Source of the DNA: Myxococcota bacterium
Lineage (GTDB): Bacteria > Myxococcota_A > Polyangia > Polyangiales > Houyiibacteriaceae
DNA length: 64,000 bases
Assembly (NCBI GenBank): GCA_028284955.1
Contig: JANQQS010000009.1
Coordinates: 51,306 to 115,305, forward strand
Reading direction: 5' to 3'
Positions 43,111 to 52,794 of this stretch are shown here, piece after piece. The notes under the pieces are model-generated. The model was given only the letters and a program-made list of their open reading frames with translations, did not search any database and had not been told where the DNA came from. A program made the translations under genes and the position numbers. The first letter of the stretch is position 1. The number at the start of each line of letters is the position of its first letter.

Positions 43111-45034
43111 GGTGTCTTCTCCGTATCACGAACCCGCGGGCGAATCGACGTGGTTTGCGTTCGCGTCGGGGGTGCCTCTCGTGGCGTATTTGGCGACCGC
43201 GTCAGCGCATGGTTATTGGCTCGACAGCGGAGAATTTGTGGCCGCGGCAGTGGGGCTCGGCATTTCTCATCCGCCCGGACATCCACTGTTCGCGCTCGCA
43301 ACCTCCGCGTTTACGTTCGTGCCGGTGGGGCCGCTGTCGTTTCGAGTTGCTTGCGCCAGCGCTACGTTCGCGGCGCTCGCGACGGGGTTTTTGTATCGGT
43401 CGGTCGCGTTCACGCTCGCGCTGTGCGGAGTTCGCAATGCATCGCTCGTGCGACCGCTCGCTTTGGCCGCGGCGTGGATGACCGCAGGATCATTTGCGTG
43501 GTGGTTTCAATCTGTTCGGCCGGAGGTCTATGCGCTTCAGGCTGCGCTGCTTCTGTTCGCTTTAGAGCGGGTGATTCGGTTTGAGTTCCAGCTTCCTCGG
43601 GTGACCGGCGCTCCGCTGTACGTGGCCGCCTTTTCGGTGGGCCTAGCGCTCGCAAACCACCATTTATTAACCTTTCTGCTCTTTCCTGCGCTTGCATCTT
43701 CGTACGCTCGGTTGCTGCTCCATCGAGGCACTCGGGCGCTCGCGTTCAGCGGCGGGTTCGTCGCGATGGGGCTTGCCGCGTATGCGTATTTGCCGATTCG
43801 AGCCAAAGCCGACCCCTGGCTCAATCTGGGCAATCCTTCTTCGCTCGAGCGTTTTTTTTGGGTTGTGAGCGCGGAAGCGTTTCAGAAGAACCAAGGCGAC
43901 GGCGTGCCTCAGCCACTTGTCGACCGCGCGATGTCGGTCCTCGTATCTATGGTCGAGAACATGCATCCGTTGGCGTTGCTGCTTGCCTTCGTGGGCATCT
44001 ACACCGCGATGCGCCTCCGCTCGGCGCGCCGCGTCGGATTCGCGTGGCTCATGGTCCTGGCAGTGTTTACAGCGGGCCGCGCGTGGCTGGGGTTCGTTCG
44101 CCACAACCCCGACGCGTTGGGCTACTTGATGCCCGGATTTGCGAGTATCGCCGTTTTTGCGACGGTCGCGGCCGGGGTACTCGTGGTGGAGTTTGCAGGG
44201 CCGCGAGAGCGTCGGCCTCGCGCCTTTGCGGTATGGGCGGCGTGGGCCATCGCGGCGGGGTCAGTCGTCCAGGCATCGCATGCGGGCAAGCGCGCATCGC
44301 TTGCGTCGTTTACGGCGACTGACGCGTTCGACGACCCACTGCGCCGCGATGTGCCGCCCCGTGCGGTGGTGCTCGCCCACGCGCCGCAAACTCTATTTCG
44401 ATACTGGGGCGGAGAGGCGCAGGAGCATCTTCGGCCCGACGTGACCCTCGTGCCCATTCCGCTGCTCAGTTACCCGGGCCTCGCGCAGCGGTTGGCCGAG
44501 GAACCTGAGCTCAAGCCGCTCATACGCGACTACCTGCTCAGCGGATCGCTCCGTCAGCCTGCGCTTCAAAGCCTTGCCTATCAACGGCCCGTGCTTGTGG
44601 AGATGGATGTGCGGGTATCGCCGTCTCTTTTTGAGACGTTGGTCCCGGACGGCCTTTACCACCTAGCGATCGCCGACGGTGCGATGGTCGACGACGAACG
44701 CGACGGCGCGAAAACGCAACAAGGCGTATGGGCGCTGCTCGAGCAGCGTTTGGGCCCGGCGGTGCGAACCATGTCGAGTCAGTTTGTGCCTGGGTTTGAT
44801 CGCGAAACGACGGCGCAGGTGCTCTGGCGCCGCTACAACGACGCGCTCTACTATGCCGGCTTCGGTGACGTCGAAGCGGCACTACGAACAACCCGCCGCG
44901 CGCTCGAGCTCGACCCGCGTTCGCCTCAGCTCAAAGGGCTCGACGCGGCCCTTTCCAACCCGTCTCAGGAAGGTCCGCTCGATGTGTCTCCCTTTCGGAT
45001 TGGGGGTGGGCAGTCTGGGGGGGTCAATGATTGA
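43109..45034 (+). CDS. DUF2723 family membrane protein (GT-C/GT117-like)
   Basis: 641 residues from ATG 43109; another ATG lies at 43100. DUF2723 (PF11028) signature at the N-terminus: SAHGYWLDSGEFVAAAVGLGISHPPGHPL, of which the DSGEF and HPPGHPL parts resemble the catalytic loop of GT-C glycosyltransferases. About ten transmembrane segments fill residues 60-420, followed by an extracytoplasmic region and a short TPR-like helix pair at 590-635. Probable glycan transfer at the inner membrane; donor and acceptor unknown. Start codon overlaps the divergent EVE gene. clpB follows 42 bp downstream. Confidence 0.87.
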   Translation: MVSSPYHEPAGESTWFAFASGVPLVAYLATASAHGYWLDSGEFVAAAVGLGISHPPGHPLFALATSAFTFVPVGPLSFRVACASATFAALATGFLYRSVAFTLALCGVRNASLVRPLALAAAWMTAGSFAWWFQSVRPEVYALQAALLLFALERVIRFEFQLPRVTGAPLYVAAFSVGLALANHHLLTFLLFPALASSYARLLLHRGTRALAFSGGFVAMGLAAYAYLPIRAKADPWLNLGNPSSLERFFWVVSAEAFQKNQGDGVPQPLVDRAMSVLVSMVENMHPLALLLAFVGIYTAMRLRSARRVGFAWLMVLAVFTAGRAWLGFVRHNPDALGYLMPGFASIAVFATVAAGVLVVEFAGPRERRPRAFAVWAAWAIAAGSVVQASHAGKRASLASFTATDAFDDPLRRDVPPRAVVLAHAPQTLFRYWGGEAQEHLRPDVTLVPIPLLSYPGLAQRLAEEPELKPLIRDYLLSGSLRQPALQSLAYQRPVLVEMDVRVSPSLFETLVPDGLYHLAIADGAMVDDERDGAKTQQGVWALLEQRLGPAVRTMSSQFVPGFDRETTAQVLWRRYNDALYYAGFGDVEAALRTTRRALELDPRSPQLKGLDAALSNPSQEGPLDVSPFRIGGGQSGGVND

Positions 45035-45076
45035 CGCGGGAATTGACGCGACGGGGAGCATGCTTACTGTGTTCTC
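45030..45076 (+). promoter_or_regulatory. direct repeat upstream of clpB
   Basis: ATTGACGCG occurs twice, at 45030-45038 and 45042-45050, 12 bp apart, just after or over the stop of the preceding gene. TTGACG in the second copy could serve as a -35 hexamer. The downstream spacing to a weak TACTGT-like -10 would place transcription near the start codon. A heat-shock or repressor site is possible but unproven. Confidence 0.25.
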
Positions 45077-47734
45077 ATGAGACTCGACCGACTCACCACA
45101 CGCACCCGAGAAGCGCTCATGGCAGCTCAGCAGGATGCCTCAGAGCGCGGTAATCCGGAGCTTACCGTAGCGCACCTCCTTGCTGCGATGTTGGGCCAGC
45201 CAAAAAGCCTCGCGGCGGCGATCATCAAAAAAACAGGCAACTCGCCCGATGCGCTCGCCGATAAGGTAGGCGAGCATCTCGAAGCGCTTCCCCAAGTGAA
45301 GGGGGGAGCCGATCCGTCGATTTCCCGGCGTCTTCGTGAGGTGTTCACCCAGGCGTGGAAAGAGACGGAGAAACTCAAAGATGAATACACCTCGGCCGAA
45401 CATGTGTTGCTCGCCATCGTCGACCAGGAACAGGGCGCATCTTCCGGGCTCGGCGTATCTCGAAACGAATTGCTGTCGGCAGTCCAGCAAGTGCGCGGGA
45501 GCCAGCGCGTGACCGACCCAGAGCCCGAAGGCAAGTATCAGGCGCTCGAAAAATACACGCGCGACCTGACGGCGGCGGCGCGGGACGGGAAAATCGATCC
45601 GGTCATCGGTCGCGATGAAGAAATCCGGCGCATCATGCAGGTACTCTCGCGGCGAACCAAGAACAATCCGGTGCTCATTGGCGAGCCAGGAGTCGGGAAA
45701 ACCGCCATCGTTGAAGGCGTTGCGCATCGCGTGACCCAAGGCGATGTTCCTGAGAGTTTGGCGGGAAAACGGGTCTTGTCGCTCGACCTAGGCGCGCTGG
45801 TGGCCGGGGCAAAGTTTCGGGGGGAGTTCGAAGATCGGCTGAAAGCCGTGCTCGGCGAGATTGAATCCGCGCAGGGTGAAGTGGTTTTGTTCATCGACGA
45901 GCTGCACACCATCATGGGCGCAGGAGCATCAGAAGGCTCGATGGACGCGAGCAACATGCTCAAGCCCGCGCTCGCGCGAGGCGAACTGCGCTGCATCGGA
46001 GCGACGACGCTCGACGAATATCGAAAACATATCGAAAAAGACGCCGCGTTTGCGCGGCGCTTTCAGCCTGTGTTTGCGGGCGAGCCGGCTGTCCCAGACA
46101 CCATTGCGATTTTGCGAGGACTCAAAGAGCGATACGAAGTGCATCACGGCATTCGCATCCAGGATAGCGCGCTCGTGGCCGCGGCCACGCTGAGCGACCG
46201 CTACATTACGGATCGCTTTTTGCCGGACAAAGCCATCGACCTAGTCGACGAAGCGGCGTCTCGTTTGAAGATGGAAATCGACTCCATGCCGGTCGAAATC
46301 GACCAGGTCGAGCGCAAGTTGATGCAGCTTGAGATCGAGCGGCAGGCGCTCAAAAAGGAGCAAGACCCGGCCAGCAAAAAGAGACTGTTGGCGATCGAAG
46401 AAGAGCTCGCGGAACTGAACGAGCAAAAAAGCACCATGAGCGCCCAGTGGCTTCGAGAAAAGGAGCTCATTGGCCAAATCCGGTCGCACAAAGCTCAGGT
46501 AGAGGAGCTCAAACTCGACTTGGAGCGCGCGCAGCGGGTGGCTGATTTGGATCGCGCGGCCCGGCTGCAATATGGCGAAATCCCCGCCGTGGAAAAAGCG
46601 GTTCAGCAAGCCCAAGCGAAGCTCGACGAGGTGCAGCAAGGCGGCAGCTTTCTCACCGAAGAAGTGACCGACGAGGATATCGCCAACGTAGTGTCTCGGT
46701 GGACGGGCGTGCCTGTGTCCAAAATGCTCGAGAGCGAGAAAGAAAAACTGCTCGACATGGAAACGCGCCTTCAGGGCCGAGTCATTGGCCAGAGCGACGC
46801 GGTTGTCGCGGTGGCCAACGCGGTGCGTCGGTCGCGGGCGGGCCTTGGCGAAGAGAATCGCCCCATCGGCTCGTTTCTGTTTTTGGGCCCAACCGGAGTC
46901 GGCAAGACCGAGCTCGCCCGTGCGCTTGCGGGATTTCTCTTCGATGACGAGCGAGCCATGATTCGATTGGATATGAGCGAATACATGGAGAAGCACTCGG
47001 TCGCGCGCTTGATCGGAGCGCCGCCCGGCTACGTGGGGTACGAAGAAGGTGGTCAGCTCACTGAGCCTGTCCGTCGACGGCCTTATTCAGTCGTGCTGTT
47101 CGACGAGGTCGAAAAAGCTCATCCCGATGTGTGGAACGTCCTGCTGCAAGTGCTCGATGACGGCCGCTTGACCGATGGTCAAGGGCGTACCGTGGATTTC
47201 AAGAACGTGGTGATCATTCTCACGTCCAACGTAGGCTCCCAGCACATTATGTCCATCGACGATGAAGAAGCCATGCGCGCAGCAGTGATGGAAGATCTTC
47301 GCGGCGCGTTTCGACCCGAGTTTCTCAATCGGCTCGATGAAACCATCATCTTCCATCGCCTCAGCCGCGAAGACGTGCGCCGCATCGTCGACATCCAGCT
47401 CGGTCGCTTCGCGAAGCGGTTGGCTGGCCGAGAACTTTCGATCGAGCTTTCGGACGACGCGAAAGACTTGCTCGCCAATGTAGGCTTCGACCCCACCTAC
47501 GGAGCTCGGCCCCTCAAGCGCGCCATTCAACAGCATCTAGAAAACCCGCTCGCGCAGGAGCTACTCGCGGGGGTTTATCGCCCGGGCGACATCGTCCAGG
47601 TCGGAGCCGAGGGCGGACAACTCACGTTTGGCCGGCAGGCGGGTCCGGAAGATCCAAACGCGACGGAAGACTCAAACGAATCAGCGAAGAAGAAGGAAGA
47701 TGGGTCGCTCGGAGACGCGGCCATTGAAGCGTAG
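45077..47734 (+). CDS. clpB: ATP-dependent disaggregase ClpB
   Basis: 885 residues, full-length ClpB. N-domain with two Clp repeats (about 5-145), Walker A1 GEPGVGKT at 202-209, NBD1 Walker [10 protein letters not shown], the coiled-coil middle domain at about 405-525 that separates ClpB from ClpA/C, then Walker A2 GPTGVGKT at 604-611, [12 protein letters not shown] and sensor regions to [11 protein letters not shown]. It resolves aggregated proteins together with DnaK. The C-terminal 35 residues are an acidic, low-complexity tail ([15 protein letters not shown]). The next feature is a long hexamer-periodic tract. Confidence 0.97.
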   Translation: MRLDRLTTRTREALMAAQQDASERGNPELTVAHLLAAMLGQPKSLAAAIIKKTGNSPDALADKVGEHLEALPQVKGGADPSISRRLREVFTQAWKETEKLKDEYTSAEHVLLAIVDQEQGASSGLGVSRNELLSAVQQVRGSQRVTDPEPEGKYQALEKYTRDLTAAARDGKIDPVIGRDEEIRRIMQVLSRRTKNNPVLIGEPGVGKTAIVEGVAHRVTQGDVPESLAGKRVLSLDLGALVAGAKFRGEFEDRLKAVLGEIESAQGEVVLFIDELHTIMGAGASEGSMDASNMLKPALARGELRCIGATTLDEYRKHIEKDAAFARRFQPVFAGEPAVPDTIAILRGLKERYEVHHGIRIQDSALVAAATLSDRYITDRFLPDKAIDLVDEAASRLKMEIDSMPVEIDQVERKLMQLEIERQALKKEQDPASKKRLLAIEEELAELNEQKSTMSAQWLREKELIGQIRSHKAQVEELKLDLERAQRVADLDRAARLQYGEIPAVEKAVQQAQAKLDEVQQGGSFLTEEVTDEDIANVVSRWTGVPVSKMLESEKEKLLDMETRLQGRVIGQSDAVVAVANAVRRSRAGLGEENRPIGSFLFLGPTGVGKTELARALAGFLFDDERAMIRLDMSEYMEKHSVARLIGAPPGYVGYEEGGQLTEPVRRRPYSVVLFDEVEKAHPDVWNVLLQVLDDGRLTDGQGRTVDFKNVVIILTSNVGSQHIMSIDDEEAMRAAVMEDLRGAFRPEFLNRLDETIIFHRLSREDVRRIVDIQLGRFAKRLAGRELSIELSDDAKDLLANVGFDPTYGARPLKRAIQQHLENPLAQELLAGVYRPGDIVQVGAEGGQLTFGRQAGPEDPNATEDSNESAKKKEDGSLGDAAIEA

Positions 47735-47735
47735 T

Positions 47736-48075
47736 CGACGCTGACACCGACCCAGAACCTGACGCCAATCCCGACGCCGACGCCGAACCCGATACCAATA
47801 CCGATCCTGAATCCGACGCCGACACCGAACCTGACGCCGACGCCGATTCCGATGCCGCACCTGAACCGGGTGCCGAACGCCATTACGATCCTGATCAGAT
47901 CTAGGATCGGTTTTGTCGGTGCGGATGGGGGATCAGATTCGGGTGCGGCGTCTGGTTCAGGATCGGGATCAGCACCAGAAACGGCGTCGGGATCGGTTCC
48001 GGTGTCTGGTTCGGCGTCGGTGTCTGGTTCGGCGTCGGTGTCTGGTTCGGCGACTGGTTCGGCGTCCGTGCTCAG
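47736..48075. repeat. hexamer-periodic low-complexity tract, head-to-head arms
   Basis: Fills the 341-bp gap between the convergent clpB and a lipoprotein gene. Left of about 47900 the plus strand repeats GACGCC, GAACCC and GATACC-type units. Right of it the units become GGTTCG, GCGTCG, GTGTCT and GGATCA, the complement of the left pattern. CCGACGCCGAACC (47777-47789) is the exact complement of GGTTCGGCGTCGG (48008-48020), so the arms could pair. Translated, the left arm gives Asp/Ala/Pro and the right arm Gly/Ser/Ala dipeptides. A related tract is at 3621-3797. Confidence 0.65.
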
Positions 48076-48969
48076 TTAGTTTCGTCGGTTCCGAACGACG
48101 GGTACGCGATACGTTCGAGTGAGTTTGCTTGAGCAATCGATTCCAAACGCGTCGCGGATAGCCTGGATGGCGGCCGCGAGCGCTGCGTTCTCGGTTGCGG
48201 CGTTGGGAAACGGAGGCAATCGTTCATTGAGGTTCTTACAAATTTTGCCTCTATTTCGCTCGTTTTGTAGCGCCAAGACCAATCCGTTTGCGATTGCGCG
48301 CGCGTTGGTGACGTGCGTTTCGTCTACCTTCTCTCTCTGAGACTCGGCAATTTCGCGTGTGATTTCTTCGACAACCCTGTCGTCCGTGAGGTGAATGATC
48401 CGCCCCCGGCGGGCGTAGGCTTCCGCGGCGGCCGGGTTGGTTTCCCGCAATACCGTGATTGCGCCGATGCACGACCCTCGCGCGAGCGGTTTTTTGGGAG
48501 CGAACGCTTCGCAGGCGGAGCGCACTACGGACGCGACCAGTCGCGGTAGGGCTGGATACCCCAGCTCGAAGCCGCCCCACACTCGTCCTTCGGGCAGCAT
48601 GTACCAGACGACGGCGGGACCGAGTTGAGCTTTGTAGGCTTTGCCTATCCCTTGGGGATTCACCCGATCCATGTAGAGCGTCATGTCTCCGATCGCCTGC
48701 TCGTGGTTGGGTCCGAGGTAGAGCTCGACTCCTCGAACGCTTGCCCGATAGGCGAGGTAGCCCACGCCGATTTTTCCGAGCACCACCCATTTGGCGCCGG
48801 CGGTCGTCGCGAGCACGCACCACAGCGCCGCTTCGACTCCCACGGAGCAGCGCGAAAGCTGAAGCGCGGCGGATTTTTCGGATGTTTCGACATCGTCGTT
48901 GGGCACCGTGACGGTGCAACCGGACGCGATGCCCAGGGCCAAGACAAAGAACACGATTAGATTGCGCAT
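48076..48969 (-). CDS. predicted lipoprotein, function unknown
   Basis: 297 residues; signal ends in GIASGC (Cys18). The mature part has a Gly-rich hydrophobic segment (WVVLGKIGVGYLAYRAS), a VVWYMLPEGRVWGGFELGYPAL region, several Cys, and a long basic helical C-terminus. No domain recognised. Its 3' end runs into the hexamer-periodic tract, whose right arm ends at its stop codon. Confidence 0.78.
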   Translation of the reverse strand: MRNLIVFFVLALGIASGCTVTVPNDDVETSEKSAALQLSRCSVGVEAALWCVLATTAGAKWVVLGKIGVGYLAYRASVRGVELYLGPNHEQAIGDMTLYMDRVNPQGIGKAYKAQLGPAVVWYMLPEGRVWGGFELGYPALPRLVASVVRSACEAFAPKKPLARGSCIGAITVLRETNPAAAEAYARRGRIIHLTDDRVVEEITREIAESQREKVDETHVTNARAIANGLVLALQNERNRGKICKNLNERLPPFPNAATENAALAAAIQAIRDAFGIDCSSKLTRTYRVPVVRNRRN

Positions 48970-49092
48970 AACGTCTCACGCAGTCGGTTGATTGATGCGT
49001 CGTAGACTGACCAATACTCGGCGAGACGACAAGTCGACACATCGGTTTTAAGGGTGATTTTTTGAATGTTTGCAGAAGAGTTCCGAGCTCGG

Positions 49093-50292
49093 TCAGAGCT
49101 GGGGCCAGAAGGTGTCGGGCAACCCCGTCGTCTGGAGGAGCGCGGCGGTGTCCATGCTGATCGCGACGGATACGTGGATGAGAAATCCGCTCCAGATCGA
49201 GCGGGTTTTCATGGCCAGTGTGCCGAGAACCACTCCCGCGATGATCGCGGCGAGCGTTTCGGGCATGGGTTTACCGTAGTGAATCATGCAGTAGGGAACG
49301 ACCATCGCAAAAATGGCGTGGCTTCCCATCGCGGTGCGCATTTGTTTCAGCCAGTAGCCGCGAAAGAAAAATTCGAGCGAAAAGAACTGCGCGGCGTAGA
49401 GCGTTTCCCAACATAGAAAATCAAACCAGCTCCGCGTGGCCTGTTTGTAGAATGGGTAGTAGCTCGAAAACTCGCCCGTGTAACTCACGATGACCACGCA
49501 GACGAGCACGACGGTGTAGGCGAAGCCGTAGATCCAGACGTGTTCGTGAAATCCCTGAAGCGACAAGCCTTGGTCGCGAAATCGTTCGCGAACGAGCCGC
49601 AGCGCGAGGGCGGGAATCAGGAAATAACAGAGTACTCGCCAGCCGGCCCACCAGGTGAGCTCGTAGAGGCGCGCGAATGGTGATTCACGGAGGCTTTGCC
49701 ATACTGTTTCGTCGTCTTCGGAGAGCAGCTCGACGAAGCGCACAAACATGCTCGATGCGCCCAGATATTCCATGAGCGTGAGGCACACCGCGCCGACCAC
49801 CAGCGCGGCCAATGGTCGATAGTCGTAGCCTCGTCCTTCCTCGGTTCGCCGGGACCGTGCGGCGCGCGATTCGTTGTCCATCGCGCGCCAGGTGTCGAGG
49901 AAAAAATTCTTGGGATGGAGCTCGTCAAAGCGTGAGGTCGATTCGGGGCCCGCGTGGAGGCGCACAAAGCCTCGAACGCACAGGAGCGTAGCGAGGCCGA
50001 TTTGCCCGACGATGAACCACCAGGCGAACTGTCCTGGTTCTGGCGACGCCACCGCCGCGAGCACTCCCGCGCTCGCTAGGACCAACGCGGCGAGAAAAAA
50101 ATGCACGGTGCGCCACTGAACCGCCTTGCGTGCGGAATCAGTCGCGCTCGATGAATGCGCTGCGTCCGAAGCTGTGCGCTCGGGTCGCACGTGTAGGACG
50201 GCTGCGCCTGGTGGGTCGCCGATCTCCGATCCAGAGGTCGTAGGAGCTTTGCGAGCCGTGCTTCGGCGAGCTCGTTTTGCTTTTTTCCTCAC
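49093..50292 (-). CDS. CPBP-family (CAAX/ABI) intramembrane protease-like protein
   Basis: 399 residues if started at GTG 50292; the frame stays open to 50580, but that part overlaps the divergent gene at 50422 and is not convincing. A basic, Ser/Ala-rich N-terminus precedes about eight transmembrane segments. Family motifs at the C-terminal half: FFSLEFFFRGYWL (the ExxxR motif, with Leu where many members have a first Glu), VVPYCMIHYGKPMPE and GFLIHVSVAISMD. Members cleave prenylated or other membrane proteins, or act in bacteriocin self-immunity; the substrate here is unknown. Confidence 0.82.
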   Translation of the reverse strand: MRKKAKRARRSTARKAPTTSGSEIGDPPGAAVLHVRPERTASDAAHSSSATDSARKAVQWRTVHFFLAALVLASAGVLAAVASPEPGQFAWWFIVGQIGLATLLCVRGFVRLHAGPESTSRFDELHPKNFFLDTWRAMDNESRAARSRRTEEGRGYDYRPLAALVVGAVCLTLMEYLGASSMFVRFVELLSEDDETVWQSLRESPFARLYELTWWAGWRVLCYFLIPALALRLVRERFRDQGLSLQGFHEHVWIYGFAYTVVLVCVVIVSYTGEFSSYYPFYKQATRSWFDFLCWETLYAAQFFSLEFFFRGYWLKQMRTAMGSHAIFAMVVPYCMIHYGKPMPETLAAIIAGVVLGTLAMKTRSIWSGFLIHVSVAISMDTAALLQTTGLPDTFWPQL

Positions 50293-50421
50293 CGTTCGCT
50301 GCTTTCTCGTGCCTGCGCCGAGCAAAAACCGAGGCCGGAGCGTTGCACGATTCGAGAAACCCTCAAGTGGGGACGAGAATCGATTGATCCTAGGGGCCTT
50401 CGCTTGGCACCCTACTAGAGG

Positions 50422-51639
50422 ATGACTGGCTACAAACCTCCGCCGCCGCGCCGCGCCGCGCCGCCACCGTCGCCCCCGGTTGCGGACGATGCGTCTCGTC
50501 TGCGGCGCCCGCCCCCGGCGCCTCCGTCTCCGCCGGTCGCACCACCCATTGCTCGACCCGCTGCTCGACCCGCTGCTCATCCTCGGGCGGCGCCTCCCCC
50601 GGCCGTTCCTTCTTCAGCCGGGGCGCCTCCTCCTTTGCCGGCACGAAAACCCACACCGTCGTCGCAGCCTGTTCCCCAAGCGGCTCGAGCGCGCGATGCG
50701 TTGGCCGAGTCCGCGATGCGACTTCGCGACGAGCAGCTGCGGGCTCGCGTCGTGTTTTTTGAACCAGATCAAGAGACAAACGCCGAGCTCGACGCCATCA
50801 CAGCGCGCGTGATCGCCGATTTGCAGCAGCTTCAGCAAGTAGGCCTTCAGGAAACGAAGCCCATCGATCCCCAGGCCGCAGAAATTGAGCTCATCGCCCA
50901 TTTGCGCAAGCTTATGGAGAAAATGATTTCTCCGCGTCGCGAGACTTTCGTGCTGCATAAGATCGAGCAAATTCAGCGGCGCATCGCCAAACTGTTTATT
51001 GCGTCGTTCATTCATGCGGATGCTGGCGAAGGCCAGTCTCGTGAGCGGCGGGTGTTTCGACACGGCGATGAGGCGCTGGTGCACGTGCTGCGAGTGCACG
51101 AATCCGTGCTTGTCGGTGAACTTGATACGCTTCGCTACGGTGACGAACGCGTGAAAAATGTGGCTATTGAGCAGTTGCGTAAGTTTCAGCGCAAGCTCAT
51201 CAACGAACAGCTCACACGCAGCAAGCCCGACCTGGAGCGCATTCTGGCGATCTACCGCGACGTACTTTCGGATTTTTTCCTCAAGTACTTTCCCGTTAGC
51301 ATCGGCGAGATGTGCTGGGAGGTGGTCCGCGAATCGCAGGTGGTCTATATGGACGCGTTCTCATACAAGATTGGCGAGATGTCGTTTCCGGCGTTTCGCG
51401 CCGTGTTTGAGCGTAAGTTTCTCGACCATCTGCTGAGCGCGCTGCAGGAACCGCTCGCGGACCGGCTTTCGACCGATCCCGGGGGAAACTTTCGAGAGGA
51501 AACCCTCCACTTTGCGGCCGACCCTCGCGTCTACGCGGAGATTTGCGCGGTGAGCTGCAACGCGTTTTATGAATACCTCCATGGCGAGGGGTTTCTCGAC
51601 CTGCCGGTGACTTGGCAGCGCCACGTGCTGGATGGATAG
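50422..51639 (+). CDS. protein with Pro-rich N-terminus and conserved helical domain, function unknown
   Basis: 405 residues. Residues 1-90 are almost pure Pro/Ala/Arg (PPPPRRAAPPPSPPVA; ARPAARPAAHPRAAPPP) with tandem repeats. From residue 95 the sequence is charged and helical, with conserved-looking blocks LRKLMEKMISPRRETFVLHK, FQRKLINEQLTRSKPDLER and FREETLHFAADPRVYAEICAV. No signal or membrane segment, so it is likely cytoplasmic. I recognise no family. AGAGG touches the ATG, which is too close for a normal ribosome binding site, so the start could lie further in. lipA follows 162 bp downstream. Confidence 0.7.
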   Translation: MTGYKPPPPRRAAPPPSPPVADDASRLRRPPPAPPSPPVAPPIARPAARPAAHPRAAPPPAVPSSAGAPPPLPARKPTPSSQPVPQAARARDALAESAMRLRDEQLRARVVFFEPDQETNAELDAITARVIADLQQLQQVGLQETKPIDPQAAEIELIAHLRKLMEKMISPRRETFVLHKIEQIQRRIAKLFIASFIHADAGEGQSRERRVFRHGDEALVHVLRVHESVLVGELDTLRYGDERVKNVAIEQLRKFQRKLINEQLTRSKPDLERILAIYRDVLSDFFLKYFPVSIGEMCWEVVRESQVVYMDAFSYKIGEMSFPAFRAVFERKFLDHLLSALQEPLADRLSTDPGGNFREETLHFAADPRVYAEICAVSCNAFYEYLHGEGFLDLPVTWQRHVLDG

Positions 51640-51801
51640 GTGTCGTTGACGCGACGCAGCATAAACGTTTGGATTTCCATGGGTTGACACCCTTCGACGC
51701 TCCCCCCAAGCTCGTAAGAGGCTCAAGTTCTGATTTTGGTTGGGCCTTGTTTTGGTCGGGCCGCCTTGAGGAGAGGGGAGCGCGCCGCGCGCGAACGCAC
51801 G

Positions 51802-52746
51802 ATGCACCGTCGCAAACCTGAATGGTTAAAAGTTCGGTTGCCGACTGGCGAAGGCCAGGCGCAGTTCGTCGAGCTCAAGCGAAAGTTTGAGCAGCTCGAC
51901 CTCCACACGGTGTGCGAAGAGGCGCGCTGCCCCAATATTTTCGAGTGCTGGTCCGAGGGCACCGCGACGATCATGATTCTTGGCGAAACATGTACTCGTG
52001 GCTGCCGATTTTGCTCCGTGAACACAGGCGACCCGGCGGGGGTTGTCGATCCTCGGGAGCCAGAAAACACCGGACGCGCGCTCGCGCAGATGAACCTTGC
52101 CTACGTCGTGGTGACGATGGTCGATCGCGATGACCTTCTGGATGGTGGTGCGAGCCACGTGGCGACCACGATCAGGCGCATCAAACACCACGCGCCAGAA
52201 CTTCTGGTGGAGACGTTGCTGGGCGATTTTCAGGGCGTTCGGCGAGATGTGGAAACGGTCATCACGCGTGGCCGCCCGGATGTGTTTGCCCACAATGTCG
52301 AGGTGGTGCCGCGGCTGCAACGAACGATCCGCGATGCGCGGTGTTCGTGGGAGCGGTCGATCGAGGTGCTCAAGTGGGCCAAGGAAGCGGGTTCGGGGAT
52401 CACCAAGTCGTCGCTCATGGTGGGGATTGGCGAGAGCGAACAGGAAATGCTGGACGCGATGGAGGAGCTTCGCGCGGCCGATGTAGACGTGCTGACGGTG
52501 GGTCAGTATCTGCGGCCGACGACCAAACACGCCGAAGTCCAGCGGTACGTGGAGCCAACCGAGTTCGAGCGTTACCGACAAGCCGGGCTCGCGATGGGGT
52601 TTTCGTTCGTCGCATCCGGCCCCCTCGTGCGATCCAGCTACCGTGCCGCAGAAGCGTTTCTGCGCGGAGCCCTCGCCGCCAAACCGCAGGAAGCATCGCT
52701 TCTCGCCGATCGTTACGGCCGAAAAAAACAGCTCAACGTGATATGA
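51802..52746 (+). CDS. lipA: lipoyl synthase
   Basis: 314 residues from ATG 51802. A radical SAM enzyme that inserts two sulfurs into octanoyl chains on lipoyl domains. Auxiliary cluster ligands are Cys38, Cys43 and Cys49 (CEEARCPNIFEC), the radical SAM cluster is Cys64, Cys68, Cys71 (CTRGCRFC), and the C-terminal RSSYRAAE contains the Ser that ligates the auxiliary cluster. It directly precedes the E1-E2 genes, whose E2 carries a lipoyl domain. No lipB is nearby. The ribosome binding site is not obvious: GAGGAGAGGGGAG lies about 22 nt upstream. Confidence 0.96.
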   Translation: MHRRKPEWLKVRLPTGEGQAQFVELKRKFEQLDLHTVCEEARCPNIFECWSEGTATIMILGETCTRGCRFCSVNTGDPAGVVDPREPENTGRALAQMNLAYVVVTMVDRDDLLDGGASHVATTIRRIKHHAPELLVETLLGDFQGVRRDVETVITRGRPDVFAHNVEVVPRLQRTIRDARCSWERSIEVLKWAKEAGSGITKSSLMVGIGESEQEMLDAMEELRAADVDVLTVGQYLRPTTKHAEVQRYVEPTEFERYRQAGLAMGFSFVASGPLVRSSYRAAEAFLRGALAAKPQEASLLADRYGRKKQLNVI

Positions 52747-52794
52747 ATAGTTAGGAACACACGATCTAGGACGCGCGCCATAGGAAGAGACGGA

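Noticed and set aside
47852..48079. Gly/Ser-repeat open frame in the hexamer tract
   Set aside because: It has no ribosome binding site, and its reading is a by-product of the 6-bp periodicity; the same tract reads Asp/Ala/Pro or Gly/Val in other frames.
50293..50580. N-terminal extension of the CPBP protease to 50580
   Set aside because: It overlaps the divergent Pro-rich gene, is extremely Arg-rich and lacks a ribosome binding site.
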